Shown piece after piece: positions 43,702-51,743 of a DNA stretch of 64,000 nucleotides. The notes beneath the pieces were generated by a model. The model was not told the DNA's origin. It worked only from the letters and a program-made list of their open reading frames with translations, and did no database searches. Source of the stretch: Pseudarthrobacter oxydans (GTDB lineage: Bacteria; Actinomycetota; Actinomycetes; Actinomycetales; Micrococcaceae); contig NZ_JABTYH010000004.1 of assembly GCF_013314975.1 (NCBI RefSeq), forward strand, positions 1-64,000, written 5' to 3'. Position 1 is the stretch's first letter. Each line of letters opens with the position of its first letter. The position numbers and the translations under genes were made by a program.

Positions 43702-43848
43702 CTATACCACCGCATCACCAACCAGATTCTTGAGATCGACGGGATCCAGCGGACCAGCACCGCCATCTCCGTCATGGAACTCATGCCACCCCGTTACGAC
43801 GGCCTCATCAGCCGGCTGTCCGAGCAGGAATCACGCACGTCGGAGTAA
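43702..43848 (+). pseudogene. Second copy of the lrp 3' end (46 codons plus stop)
   Basis: The segment encodes the Lrp C-terminus from YHRITNQILEIDGIQRTS to ESRTSE and stop. Apart from a 3-base insertion near its start and the first codons, the differences from 42660-42801 are synonymous (ATC/ATT, CTG/CTT, ACA/ACC, CCG/CCA, CGC/CGT, GAA/GAG, TCC/TCA). It has no start or HTH. The pattern indicates a diverged functional allele rather than random decay. Confidence 0.9.
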
Positions 43849-43967
43849 GCGCGGGTGACGTGCACCACGTTTGGGCATTTTTTCACTTCTCCCGCCTGCG
43901 GCTGCCAAAAGTACCAACAGAATTTACCGGTGTTGCAAATCTGAGATGCAGGCCACACGCTTCCTGC

Positions 43968-45626
43968 ATGACTACTCTCACCGTCTCCCGCCGCGTGGCG
44001 CAGGTTCTCAGCAGCTATGTCAGCGACGTCTTCGGCGTCATGGGCAACGGCAACGTCTACTTCCTTGACGCCGCGGAGAAGCAGGGCCTCCGCTTCACCG
44101 CCGTCCGGCATGAAGGCGCCGCGATCGCCGCGGCCGACGCCTACTACCGCGCGTCGGGACGCCTCGCCGCGGGCACCACCACCTACGGCCCCGGCTACAC
44201 CAACGCGCTCACCGCCCTCGCGGAGGCCGTCCAGGCGCAGATCCCCGTGGTGCTGGTCACCGGCGACGCCCCCACCAGCGGTGCCCGGCCGCAGGACGTG
44301 GACCAGGCGGCCATCGCCGCGGGCCTGGGCGCGGCCACCTTCACCGTCACCCGCGACGCCGCCGGCGCCGTCACCCGGCAGGCGGTGGAGTACGCACTCA
44401 CCCGGCGCACCGCCGTCGTGCTTGCCATCCCCTACGACCTCGCGGCTCTCGAGGCTGCGGACGAGGAGCTTCCCGAGACGCACGCACCGAAGGTGACGGA
44501 CGACGTCGACGGCGGCCTTGGGCAGGCAGCCCGCCTGCTCGCCGGTGCCAGGCGGCCGCTGATCCTGGCCGGCCGCGGTGCGCACCTCGCCGGTGCCGGC
44601 CCGGAGCTCCGGGAGCTCGCCGACCGGCTCGGCGCACTGACCGCCGGAACCGCTCTGGCGCTCAACCTCCTCAATGGCGAGGGGTACCTGGGCGTGGCCG
44701 GCGGTTTCGGCACCGACACCGCGGCCGGGCTCATGGGCGAGGCGGACGTGGTCCTGGTGGCAGGGGCGAGCCTGAGCCCCTTCACCATGCGGTTCGGGCA
44801 CCTGCTCGGCCCGGACAGCACGGTGATCCAGATCGACGCCGGCCTGCAGCCGACGCACCCGCGGGTGGACCTGTTCGTCAGCGCGGACGCGAAGACGGCT
44901 GCTTCGCGTCTGCTCCAACTGCTGGATGGCGAGGCTGCGGCGGAAGGCTGGCGGGCGGAAGCCTCCCGGCGTCTGGCCGTCGGCCCGGGGCACCACCCGG
45001 GATCTGAGGAGACCCCGGACGGGCGGCTGGACCCGCGCGCCCTTGCCGCCGCACTGGATGCCGTGCTGCCGGAGCGCCGCACGGTGGTCCAGGACGGCGG
45101 GCACTTCATCGGCTGGGCACCCATGTACTGGAACATTCCGCGGCCGCAGGACCTGGTGATGGTGGGGACCGCTTTCCAGTCCATCGGGCTGGGACTTGCG
45201 AGCGCCGTCGGGGCAGCCCGTGCGCTGGAGGACGGCCGCACCCTGGTGCTGGCCTCCGGCGACGGCGGTTTCCTGATGGGCCTGGCGGACCTCGATTCGC
45301 TCATCGGTGCGGCCCGGAGTGCGATCGTGGTGATCTACAACGACGCCGCCTATGGGGCCGAGATCCACCAGTACGGTTCGCAGGGCCTGACCGAGAAGCC
45401 CATGCTGATCCCCGAGGTGGACTTCAGCGGTGTTGCCCGCGCGCTGGGTGCGGAGTCGGCGATCATCCGGTCTCTTGCGGACTTGTCCGCGCTGCAGGAC
45501 TGGATCGATGCCGGCGCCCAGGGAACCTTCGTGGCCGACTGCCGGATCACCTCCAGCGTCCGCGCCCCGTGGCTGAGCGAGTGGATGCAGGCCAAGCAGG
45601 AGGCGAAGGCTGCGGTGGCGGGGTAA
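43968..45626 (+). CDS. Thiamine diphosphate-dependent enzyme (acetolactate synthase/decarboxylase-like)
   Basis: 552 aa from ATG 43968, preferred because the upstream in-frame extension (from 43860) overlaps non-coding sequence and starts far from the conserved fold. Pyr domain: MGNGNVYFLDAAEKQGLRF and RHEGAAIAAADAY with the conserved Glu that activates ThDP. PP domain: ASGDGGFLMGLADLDSLIGA to VIYNDAAYG, the ThDP/Mg GDG-N box. The family includes acetolactate synthases, benzoylformate and indolepyruvate/phenylpyruvate decarboxylases. Position next to an aromatic-type aminotransferase and Lrp favours a 2-oxo acid decarboxylase, for instance of phenylpyruvate or indolepyruvate, but this is inference. 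Confidence 0.82.
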   Translation: MTTLTVSRRVAQVLSSYVSDVFGVMGNGNVYFLDAAEKQGLRFTAVRHEGAAIAAADAYYRASGRLAAGTTTYGPGYTNALTALAEAVQAQIPVVLVTGDAPTSGARPQDVDQAAIAAGLGAATFTVTRDAAGAVTRQAVEYALTRRTAVVLAIPYDLAALEAADEELPETHAPKVTDDVDGGLGQAARLLAGARRPLILAGRGAHLAGAGPELRELADRLGALTAGTALALNLLNGEGYLGVAGGFGTDTAAGLMGEADVVLVAGASLSPFTMRFGHLLGPDSTVIQIDAGLQPTHPRVDLFVSADAKTAASRLLQLLDGEAAAEGWRAEASRRLAVGPGHHPGSEETPDGRLDPRALAAALDAVLPERRTVVQDGGHFIGWAPMYWNIPRPQDLVMVGTAFQSIGLGLASAVGAARALEDGRTLVLASGDGGFLMGLADLDSLIGAARSAIVVIYNDAAYGAEIHQYGSQGLTEKPMLIPEVDFSGVARALGAESAIIRSLADLSALQDWIDAGAQGTFVADCRITSSVRAPWLSEWMQAKQEAKAAVAG

Positions 45627-45703
45627 ACCCTGGGGCCGCCGGCGGAGCATGCTAGGGACTTCGTCCCCCTGCCTCGCGGACGGGACCGGGAATACAATAA
45701 GCC

Positions 45704-46417
45704 ATGCCCGCGACCGGCCGGACTGTCTCCGCCGCGGTGCTGCTCGCCATAGGGGCAGGACTGGCGCTGCTGGCCGTGCTGGTCCACTACGGTTTCATGG
45801 CAATGTACGGCGATGTCACCGGATCCGCGTTCGAGGGGCTCACGTGGGGGTTGGCAACCGGCCCCTCCGGATTGGCGTTCGGCGTGGTCCTGGTGGTTGC
45901 CCTGATCGGCCTCATGCTCTCGACAAAACTGTGGATGCGGCTGACGGCCGTGGCCATCCCTGTCCTCATGCTGCTCGGGATGTTCGTTGTCACCCCCTTG
46001 GCGCTGGGGCAGAAGATGGCGAACCAGTTTGTTTCCGCTCCGCAATGCGTGTCCCAGGGCACCGGCGAGCCCATGGCCACCGCAGACCGTGAGGCCCAGG
46101 AGGTGTTCGATTCCATCGACCACGTCGGCCAATTCAAGGGTGGCGGCATGAGTGGTGTGGCCGGCTGTACCCGCTGGTTTGTGCTCCCGGGAGGCGTCGA
46201 TGTGTTGCAGCACTATCGGACAGCGCTGCCCGCGGCCGGCTGGGACGTGGTGGAGGACGACGGGCGCCACCTGCGGGCGCACCTTGATGGCCGGGCGTTC
46301 GATGTGATGCCCTGTCCCGGAGGCGGTGTCATCTGGGCCGGAAGCGAGGACCAACGCTCATACGGACAGGGAAGGCCTGAACTGGCCGGCACTGAAATTT
46401 GTCCCCACGACCTCTGA
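45704..46417 (+). CDS. Membrane protein with C-terminal extracytoplasmic domain, function unknown
   Basis: 237 aa. Three hydrophobic helices in the first 105 residues (VSAAVLLAIGAGLALLAVLV, LAFGVVLVVALIGLML, LTAVAIPVLMLLGMFVV) are followed by a soluble domain containing three Cys, including VAGCTRWFV. No motif known to me. The domain may be a folded sensor or wall-binding part. No neighbour suggests a pathway. Confidence 0.65.
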   Translation: MPATGRTVSAAVLLAIGAGLALLAVLVHYGFMAMYGDVTGSAFEGLTWGLATGPSGLAFGVVLVVALIGLMLSTKLWMRLTAVAIPVLMLLGMFVVTPLALGQKMANQFVSAPQCVSQGTGEPMATADREAQEVFDSIDHVGQFKGGGMSGVAGCTRWFVLPGGVDVLQHYRTALPAAGWDVVEDDGRHLRAHLDGRAFDVMPCPGGGVIWAGSEDQRSYGQGRPELAGTEICPHDL

Positions 46418-46472
46418 CCACAGCAGCTCGGGCCAGCCGCTTCAGGGAAGTGGAAGGCTGCGGGAGCCCTGC

Positions 46473-47132
46473 CTACACCGCCGCGCGACGGGTGAAGACC
46501 AGATGCACCACCCCGCTCGGGGACGGGGTCGCTTCAATGTCGAAGCGTTCTTCGAGGCCCTCGAGTCCGTCCCAGAGCCGTTCACCCCGGCCCAGCAGGA
46601 TCGGCACGAGGACGACGTGCATGTGGTCTATCAGGCCGGCCTCGAGGAACTGCCGGACCGTGCTGGCGCCGCCACCGATCCTGACGTCCATGCCGGGGGC
46701 AAGGGCACGGGCCTGTTCCAGGGCGGAGGCAGGGTCCGCGTCAACAAAATGGAAGGTTGTCCCGCCTTCCATTTCGAGGACCGGCCGGGGATGGTGTGTC
46801 AGGACAACCACAGGAGTGTGGAACACAGGGTTATCGCCCCACCACCCCTTCCAGTCCTCGTTTTCCCAGGGACCGCGCTGGGGACCGAACTTGTTGCGCC
46901 CCATGATTTCGACGCCGACCCCGGGTCCCCACTGGCTGGCGAAAGCCTCGTCGACGCCGAAAGATCCCTCCGACTCCCCGTGGAGGCCCATCGCGCGGAA
47001 GGTCCGCGTCTCGAAGGCCCACTCAAGCAGCCGCGTGCCCGCGTGGCCGAACGGAGCGTCCAGCTGCTGGCCCTCGCCGGTGCCGAAGCCATCGAGGGAG
47101 ACCGAGAAGTTATGTACGCGGACAAGGGACAT
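46473..47132 (-). CDS. Dihydrofolate reductase-fold (RibD C-terminal type) protein
   Basis: 219 aa from the internal Met at 47132, chosen because AGGAGAGG lies just upstream; the longer frame to 47186 has no such site. Typical stretches: NFSVSLDGF at the N-terminus, GGGASTVRQFLEAGLIDHMH and VPILLGRGERLWDG near the C-terminus. The family reduces pterin or deaminated riboflavin-like substrates with NADPH, but in actinobacteria many members are of unknown substrate. It is monocistronic. Confidence 0.87.
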   Translation of the reverse strand: MSLVRVHNFSVSLDGFGTGEGQQLDAPFGHAGTRLLEWAFETRTFRAMGLHGESEGSFGVDEAFASQWGPGVGVEIMGRNKFGPQRGPWENEDWKGWWGDNPVFHTPVVVLTHHPRPVLEMEGGTTFHFVDADPASALEQARALAPGMDVRIGGGASTVRQFLEAGLIDHMHVVLVPILLGRGERLWDGLEGLEERFDIEATPSPSGVVHLVFTRRAAV

Positions 47133-47249
47133 GGCGCCTCTCCTGAAGTGGTCGTTGGCTGTCACTGTAGGGCGGTCGGCGCCCACCGTTCAAGGCCTGA
47201 TGCAGGACTCTTTGGTGCTGCTGATCCCGGCGCCGGTACCCTGTTTCCC

Positions 47250-47468
47250 ATGAGCACCCGAGACACCCCTGCACAGATCGGGGACCTGCCTCCCCTGGGC
47301 CGACCAGCCAACAGCGCCCTGCTGCAGGCAGGCATCACGACACTGGCGCAGGTGGCGTCGCACGGTCCTGGCGAGCTGCTCGCCCTGCACGGCGTGGGGC
47401 CCAGGGCAATTCGACTACTCGAAGCCGCCCTGAAAGAGCGCGGACTCGAGTTCACCGACCCTTCCTAG
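47250..47468 (+). CDS. Small helix-hairpin-helix protein
   Basis: 72 aa. One HhH motif (LLALHGVGPRAIRLLEAALKE) occupies most of the protein, with LPPLGRPANSALLQAGI ahead of it. Such proteins bind DNA non-specifically or act as adaptors. The ATG lies 117 bp upstream of the divergent DHFR-fold gene. A decayed homologue may sit at 54630-54732. Confidence 0.72.
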   Translation: MSTRDTPAQIGDLPPLGRPANSALLQAGITTLAQVASHGPGELLALHGVGPRAIRLLEAALKERGLEFTDPS

Positions 47469-47542
47469 CGGACAAACGGACGTGACAGCCCCCCGGCTGG
47501 CTGTACCGGCGGCACCCAACCCGGACGCCGCCGTCGTGCTTA

Positions 47543-47668
47543 TCAGTCCTTGGGTTCGTCGGCCGCTGCCTCACCGTCATCGCTGACTGGCTTGTCGTGG
47601 ACCTTTTTCGGGATCTTGCCCTCCACGTCTGCGGGGACGGGAGGGTCCTTCTCTTCATCAGTAGACAT
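47543..47668 (-). CDS. 41-aa acidic small protein
   Basis: ATG at 47668 (minus) to TGA at 47543 encodes 41 residues beginning MSTDEEKDPPVPADVEG and ending ADEPKD: charged and likely disordered. Short acidic proteins like this occur next to Hsp31/DJ-1-type genes in actinobacteria. No clear ribosome site, so confidence is moderate. Confidence 0.5.
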   Translation of the reverse strand: MSTDEEKDPPVPADVEGKIPKKVHDKPVSDDGEAAADEPKD

Positions 47669-47713
47669 AGGCCAAGCCTAAGGCTGCACCCCGGCTGCCG
47701 CCGCCCGGACGCA

Positions 47714-47750
47714 AAACTGACGGCCACCTCATCCGGGTGGCCGTCAGTTT
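47714..47750. terminator. 15-bp terminator hairpin between small protein and DJ-1-type gene
   Basis: AAACTGACGGCCACC pairs perfectly with GGTGGCCGTCAGTTT over TCATCCG. It lies 11 bp after the minus-strand gene at 47762 and ends it. Confidence 0.85.
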
Positions 47751-47761
47751 CAGTGCTGGTG

Positions 47762-48532
47762 TTACTGCTCAGCTTCCGCGGCGGCAGCCGCCTTGACGGC
47801 GTCCTTCTCGGCGCGCAGAGCCTCAGCGTCGTGCTGTTCCTCGGCCTTTTCCTGGTGGATGACCACTGCGAACAGCTTCTCCATCTCCTTGGCCACGCCG
47901 GCAGCCGACGCCGGGTTCTGGCCGGTCACCAGGCGCTCGTCAACCACAACCTTTTCCTCGAAGACACCGGCGGAGACGTGCGTGGCACCCTGCTCCTCAA
48001 GCCGGTCTGCCAGGAAGAACGGAATGACCTTGTCCTTGCCCGCAGCCACCTCCTCGTCATTGGTGAAGGCGGCCACCTTGCGGCCCTCCACGAGGCGGAG
48101 CCCGTTCTCCAGCTCCACGTTCAGCAGGCCGGCCGGCCCATGGCAGACCGCGCCCACCAGACCGCCGTTGTTGTAGACGCTGGCCACCAGGTTCTGCAGG
48201 CCTTCGCTGTCCGGGAAGTCCCACATGGTGCCGTGGCCGCCCACGAGATAGACGGCGTCGTACTGCTCCGGATCAACAACGTCCACGCGGGCCGTGTTGT
48301 AGAGGCCGGCGCGGGTGGTCTCATCCTCCGTGAAGGCGACCTGGATGGGGTCCTTCGTGTCCACCTCGTCGCGCGGCGGCTGCCCGCCCTGGATGGACGC
48401 AAAGTCGACGAAATGCCCGGAATCCTTGAACACCTTCCAGGGATGTGCAGCCTCGGCCACGTTGTAGCCGGTCTTCTCTCCCGTATCGCCGATCTCGGAA
48501 ACGCTGGTCAAAACCATGAGGATTTTCTTCAT
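47762..48532 (-). CDS. DJ-1/PfpI-superfamily protein (Hsp31-like glyoxalase/chaperone)
   Basis: 256 aa from the Met at 48532 (GAAAGGAG ribosome site 6 nt upstream; longer frame not needed). The nucleophile Cys is in VGAVCHGPAGLL, followed by the GHGTMWDFPD box typical of Hsp31-like members. These proteins act as glyoxalase III/deglycase-like or chaperone-type stress proteins in the cytoplasm. A charged C-terminal tail (VIHQEKAEEQHDAEALRAE, then Ala/Glu-rich) exceeds the core fold. Ends at a clear terminator. Confidence 0.87.
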   Translation of the reverse strand: MKKILMVLTSVSEIGDTGEKTGYNVAEAAHPWKVFKDSGHFVDFASIQGGQPPRDEVDTKDPIQVAFTEDETTRAGLYNTARVDVVDPEQYDAVYLVGGHGTMWDFPDSEGLQNLVASVYNNGGLVGAVCHGPAGLLNVELENGLRLVEGRKVAAFTNDEEVAAGKDKVIPFFLADRLEEQGATHVSAGVFEEKVVVDERLVTGQNPASAAGVAKEMEKLFAVVIHQEKAEEQHDAEALRAEKDAVKAAAAAEAEQ

Positions 48533-48596
48533 GAAATGCTCCTTTCGTCCGCCTCCCACCCTACGCCCAGCCCGGTCCTCGGCCTTCGGGCTGGGT

Positions 48597-49424
48597 TCAG
48601 GGCTGGCCTGCAGGGACAAGCCGGTATGCGAACCGGCTGTCCAGGCCCCCGGGTCCCATCGTGAGGTCCGCCCCTTCAGTGGGCAGCACCACCGGTGCCT
48701 TGAACACGCTCCCGCCGCAAGGGACCTGCACGGGGGCGAGGACTTCCGCTCCCTTCCAGGTGGAAACGGACAGCTCGGCTACCGGCAGTCCGGCACAGAC
48801 CAGGTGCAGTTCATACTGGCCCGGCGGGGCCGACAGGCTGGCGGTGGTGGTGGTGTTCCCGCTGCCGGTGCCCCGCAGTTCGCCGGGCAAACCTGGTTGC
48901 AGCTGCTGTGCTGCCCAGTCTGAAAGGTCTTCGAGCTCCGATGCCCTGCGGTCAGGGTTGGCCTGCACCTTGACGCCCGTTGCGGCGGGCCTGCCCGTGG
49001 GCGGCACCGCGCTGATGGTGAGGGGCCCGCCGTCGTGCCTGACAAAGCGGTCCAGCTTGGCGGTGCACTCGAAGCTGGTCACTTCCGGGACGCCGTCCGC
49101 CTTCACAAGGGTGAGCTTGGCCCCGTAGACCCCTGCGCAGGCGCCGGTGACCAGGTAGTCTCCGGGCGCCAGCTCAAGGGTCAGCTTCCCGGCAGGTTCA
49201 GCCTCCGACGGCATACCGGGGTCCGCAGGGGACGCGCCGAGCAAGCGCGTGACTTCGCTGATGTTGTCCTTGAAGGACGCGGCCGACGGCGTTGCGGGCG
49301 GCGGGGATGAAGGCGCCGGCGGCCCGTCCGGGCCGCTGTACTCACACCCCGCCAGCGGCATGGCCAGAACGGCCGCAGCCATGGACATTCTTATGCGCCG
49401 GACCGGCATCCCCCCAAGAGACAT
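48597..49424 (-). CDS. Putative lipoprotein of unknown function
   Basis: 275 aa. The start among several Met codons is uncertain; 49424 gives a signal region with PVRRIRMSMAAAVLAMPLAGC, whose Cys fits a lipobox (LAGC). The long Pro/Ser linker and strands rich in Gly/Val suggest an exported beta-rich domain, with paired patterns such as PGDYLVTGACAGVYGAKLTL and PGQYELHLVCAGLPVAELSV. Probably two repeats of a small Cys-containing domain. Function unknown. Confidence 0.62.
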   Translation of the reverse strand: MSLGGMPVRRIRMSMAAAVLAMPLAGCEYSGPDGPPAPSSPPPATPSAASFKDNISEVTRLLGASPADPGMPSEAEPAGKLTLELAPGDYLVTGACAGVYGAKLTLVKADGVPEVTSFECTAKLDRFVRHDGGPLTISAVPPTGRPAATGVKVQANPDRRASELEDLSDWAAQQLQPGLPGELRGTGSGNTTTTASLSAPPGQYELHLVCAGLPVAELSVSTWKGAEVLAPVQVPCGGSVFKAPVVLPTEGADLTMGPGGLDSRFAYRLVPAGQP

Positions 49425-49566
49425 GACCCCGAGTCTACGGGTCCTGCCGCTCATGCCCAGGCACGGACTCCATGCCCGCTCCGCTGCCGGTCGCTGTCCC
49501 CGTGCGGTTCGCCACTTTGCGCGGGGAACCGGAATACCGAAGCGCCGCCATGCCGTTGTGGCAGTC

Positions 49567-50496
49567 ATGAAGGCAATTACTTACACCACATACGGAAACC
49601 CGGACGTCCTCGAATTTGGCGATCAGCCGATGCCAAAAGTGGGGCCCGGCATGGTCCTGGTCAGAGTCAAGGCTGCCGCGGTGAACCCGGTGGACTGGAA
49701 GATCATGGCCGGCGGCCTCGACGCCGTCATGGACCTGGAGTTCCCCGCCATCCCCGGCTGGGATGTGGCAGGGGTAGTGGAGTCGGTGGGCATCGATGCC
49801 CGGCAGTTCCAGCCCGGCGACGAGGTCATCGCCTACGGCCGCAAGGACTACGTCCACGGCGGAAGCTTTGCCGAGTACATCGCGCTGCCGGAGCGGCTCC
49901 TGGCCCGGAAGCCGGCCTCTCTCGGGTGGAACGAGTCGGCAGGGCTGCCGCTGGCCGGACTGACCGCCTACCAGGTCCTCAACCGGCTGGGCCTGAAAGC
50001 AGGCGAAACCGTCCTGATCCACGGCGGTTCCGGAGGCGTGGGCTCCCTGGGCATCCAGATCGCGGTGGCCCGCGGCGCGAGTGTTATTGCCACGGCCTCG
50101 GAGAAGAACCACGAATTCCTCCGCTCCCTGGGAGCCGAGCCGGTTGCGTACGGGGACGGGCTCGCGGACCGCGTACGGGCACTGCGCCCGGACGGCGTGG
50201 ACGTTGTTGCCGACTTTGTGGGCGGGAATCTCGACGCGACGCTGGCGGTGCTGGCCGAGGGAGGCCGGCACGCCTCGATCGCCGACAGTGACGTGGAACA
50301 GCACGGGGGCGACTGGATGTGGGTCAATCCCGTGGGAACCGACCTCCAGGAACTCGCCGATCTGGTGGACAGCAGGAATATCCGTGTGGAAGTCGCCGGG
50401 GTCTTCCCGCTGGACAAGGCCGCGGATGCCTTCCGCTCAAACATGGAGGGGCACACCCGCGGCAAGATTGTGGTTGCGGTAGACCAGGTTTCCTGA
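49567..50496 (+). CDS. Zinc-free quinone-oxidoreductase/MDR family NADPH reductase
   Basis: 309 aa from ATG 49567 (the frame before it has no ribosome site). Quinone oxidoreductase signatures: MKAITYTTYGNPDVLEF start, NPVDWKIMAGG, GDEVIAYGRKDYVHGGSFAEY and VLIHGGSGGVGSLGIQIAV, the Rossmann NADPH site. The zinc ligands of alcohol dehydrogenases are absent, so reduction of quinones or enones is likely. It is divergent from the lipoprotein gene and ends at a hairpin. Confidence 0.9.
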   Translation: MKAITYTTYGNPDVLEFGDQPMPKVGPGMVLVRVKAAAVNPVDWKIMAGGLDAVMDLEFPAIPGWDVAGVVESVGIDARQFQPGDEVIAYGRKDYVHGGSFAEYIALPERLLARKPASLGWNESAGLPLAGLTAYQVLNRLGLKAGETVLIHGGSGGVGSLGIQIAVARGASVIATASEKNHEFLRSLGAEPVAYGDGLADRVRALRPDGVDVVADFVGGNLDATLAVLAEGGRHASIADSDVEQHGGDWMWVNPVGTDLQELADLVDSRNIRVEVAGVFPLDKAADAFRSNMEGHTRGKIVVAVDQVS

Positions 50497-50533
50497 GTCC
50501 AGCAACAGGTTGGCGCCGCCGGGGCCACCGCCC

Positions 50534-50565
50534 GGGCCGCCGTCGTCAATGTACGACGGCGGCCC
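50534..50565. terminator. Perfect 13-bp terminator hairpin
   Basis: GGGCCGCCGTCGT pairs with ACGACGGCGGCCC around CAATGT. Core sequence recurs at 51094-51139. Confidence 0.85.
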
Positions 50566-50612
50566 GCTGGCCGGGTGCCGGGCCGCCCGGTGTCCGAGTG
50601 CCATACTGAGCC

Positions 50613-51095
50613 ATGGCTTTAGGGATGACCCGGGGTGGAACAGCGCTGAGGTACGCCGTGGTCTCGGTCCTGCTGATCGCGGCCCAGGTGGGCAGCATGT
50701 GGTTTCACTCAGCCGGTGTCTACCAGGGAGACGCGAACGTTCCGCTCAGGAAATTCCCGGAGGACCTGGACGTCTTCTTCGTTCTGACTTTCGCCCCCAC
50801 GATCGTCGGCCTCAAATACCTTGCCTACGACGCAGCCGTGAGGGCGTTCACCAAGGACTACAGGACCCCTGCACTTCTCCTCTGCTTCGGCGCTGGCTAC
50901 GCGGCCGCCTTCGCGATGGACGTTGCCTGCCTGTTCGCGGCGTCCAGGCCCGTGTCCGATTCGGGGCTGGCCATCCTGGGCACAATCCTGCAGAGCCCGC
51001 TGGCCCTCGTGGCAGCCGGGGGCGTCATCGCCGCGACTGTCCTGCTGAAGGACAGGCCCCCGCACACCGGGGCCACCCGACCTTACGGACCCTAG
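50613..51095 (+). CDS. Four-helix membrane protein, function unknown
   Basis: 160 aa. Hydrophobic segments: VVSVLLIAAQVGSMWF, FFVLTFAPTIVGLKYLAY, LLLCFGAGYAAAFAMDVACL and ILGTILQSPLALVAAGGVIA. No motif recognised. Its stop lies inside the left side of the following hairpin. Confidence 0.65.
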   Translation: MALGMTRGGTALRYAVVSVLLIAAQVGSMWFHSAGVYQGDANVPLRKFPEDLDVFFVLTFAPTIVGLKYLAYDAAVRAFTKDYRTPALLLCFGAGYAAAFAMDVACLFAASRPVSDSGLAILGTILQSPLALVAAGGVIAATVLLKDRPPHTGATRPYGP

Positions 51096-51139
51096 ACAGC
51101 CGCCGTCGTGAATGTACGACGGCGGCCCGCTGGCTGTCT
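51094..51139. terminator. Bidirectional terminator hairpin, second copy of GCCGCCGTCGT core
   Basis: GCCGCCGTCGT (51099-51109) pairs with ACGACGGCGGC (51116-51126), flanked by AGACAGC/GCTGTCT arms. It lies between convergent genes and closes both. The core matches 50534-50565. Confidence 0.8.
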
Positions 51140-51149
51140 GCCAGCTCCC

Positions 51150-51470
51150 CTACTGTCCCGGCGCCCGGTAGGTCGGCGTCTTCTTGGCTGCTTCGTCAAG
51201 GTCCTCGACCGTCAGGAGAGGCTTCAGCCGGACGTTTACGCTGCCCGTCGAATTGATCAGCAGCGACAACGCTGCAGCACTGGCGTCGTCCGGCGCCTCG
51301 AAAACGCCAAGAACGTCGTAGTAGCCAAACGCGTAGTAGAAGCTCTCAAGCGTTCCCCCAACGGATTTCAGGGCCTCCGTCAAGGCGTCCCGGCGTTTGG
51401 TGCCGCCCTCCTCCATGAGCCCCTTGATTCCCTGGCCCACGTACGTTGCTTCAAACAAGTACTTCGGCAT
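51150..51470 (-). CDS. GYD-domain protein
   Basis: 106 aa from the Met at 51470; the longer frame to 51524 adds a non-conserved part. Typical GYD (PF08734-like) sequence: MPKYLFEATYVGQGIKGL, FYYAFGYYDVLGVFEAPD, and INSTGSVNVRLKPLLTVEDL. Small dimeric alpha/beta-barrel-like family of unknown physiological role. Confidence 0.85.
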   Translation of the reverse strand: MPKYLFEATYVGQGIKGLMEEGGTKRRDALTEALKSVGGTLESFYYAFGYYDVLGVFEAPDDASAAALSLLINSTGSVNVRLKPLLTVEDLDEAAKKTPTYRAPGQ

Positions 51471-51743
51471 GATGTTGTCCTCCTGTGTTTGCGGTGCAGG
51501 AGCGGCCCAGATCCGGCCCTTCATTCCGTGGAAACGGGGTGTTTGACCCCGCTATCGCAGAAACTATTCCTCCGCCTGCAGGCAGTCAATAGGCGCGTGC
51601 GGGCCACGGGTGGTCTACCCGCAGGAAATAATTCCATCGAGTTGATGGCAAGCTCCCGGCTACGGCTCTAGACTGGCTTTGCTGCTCTGGGAGGCAGCAC
51701 ATTGGGGGTGCGGCGTGGGCCGCCGTGACTGAAAGGCGGCGGC

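Noticed and set aside
43794..45650. 618-codon minus-strand frame
   Set aside because: Antisense of the ThDP enzyme; low-complexity shadow.
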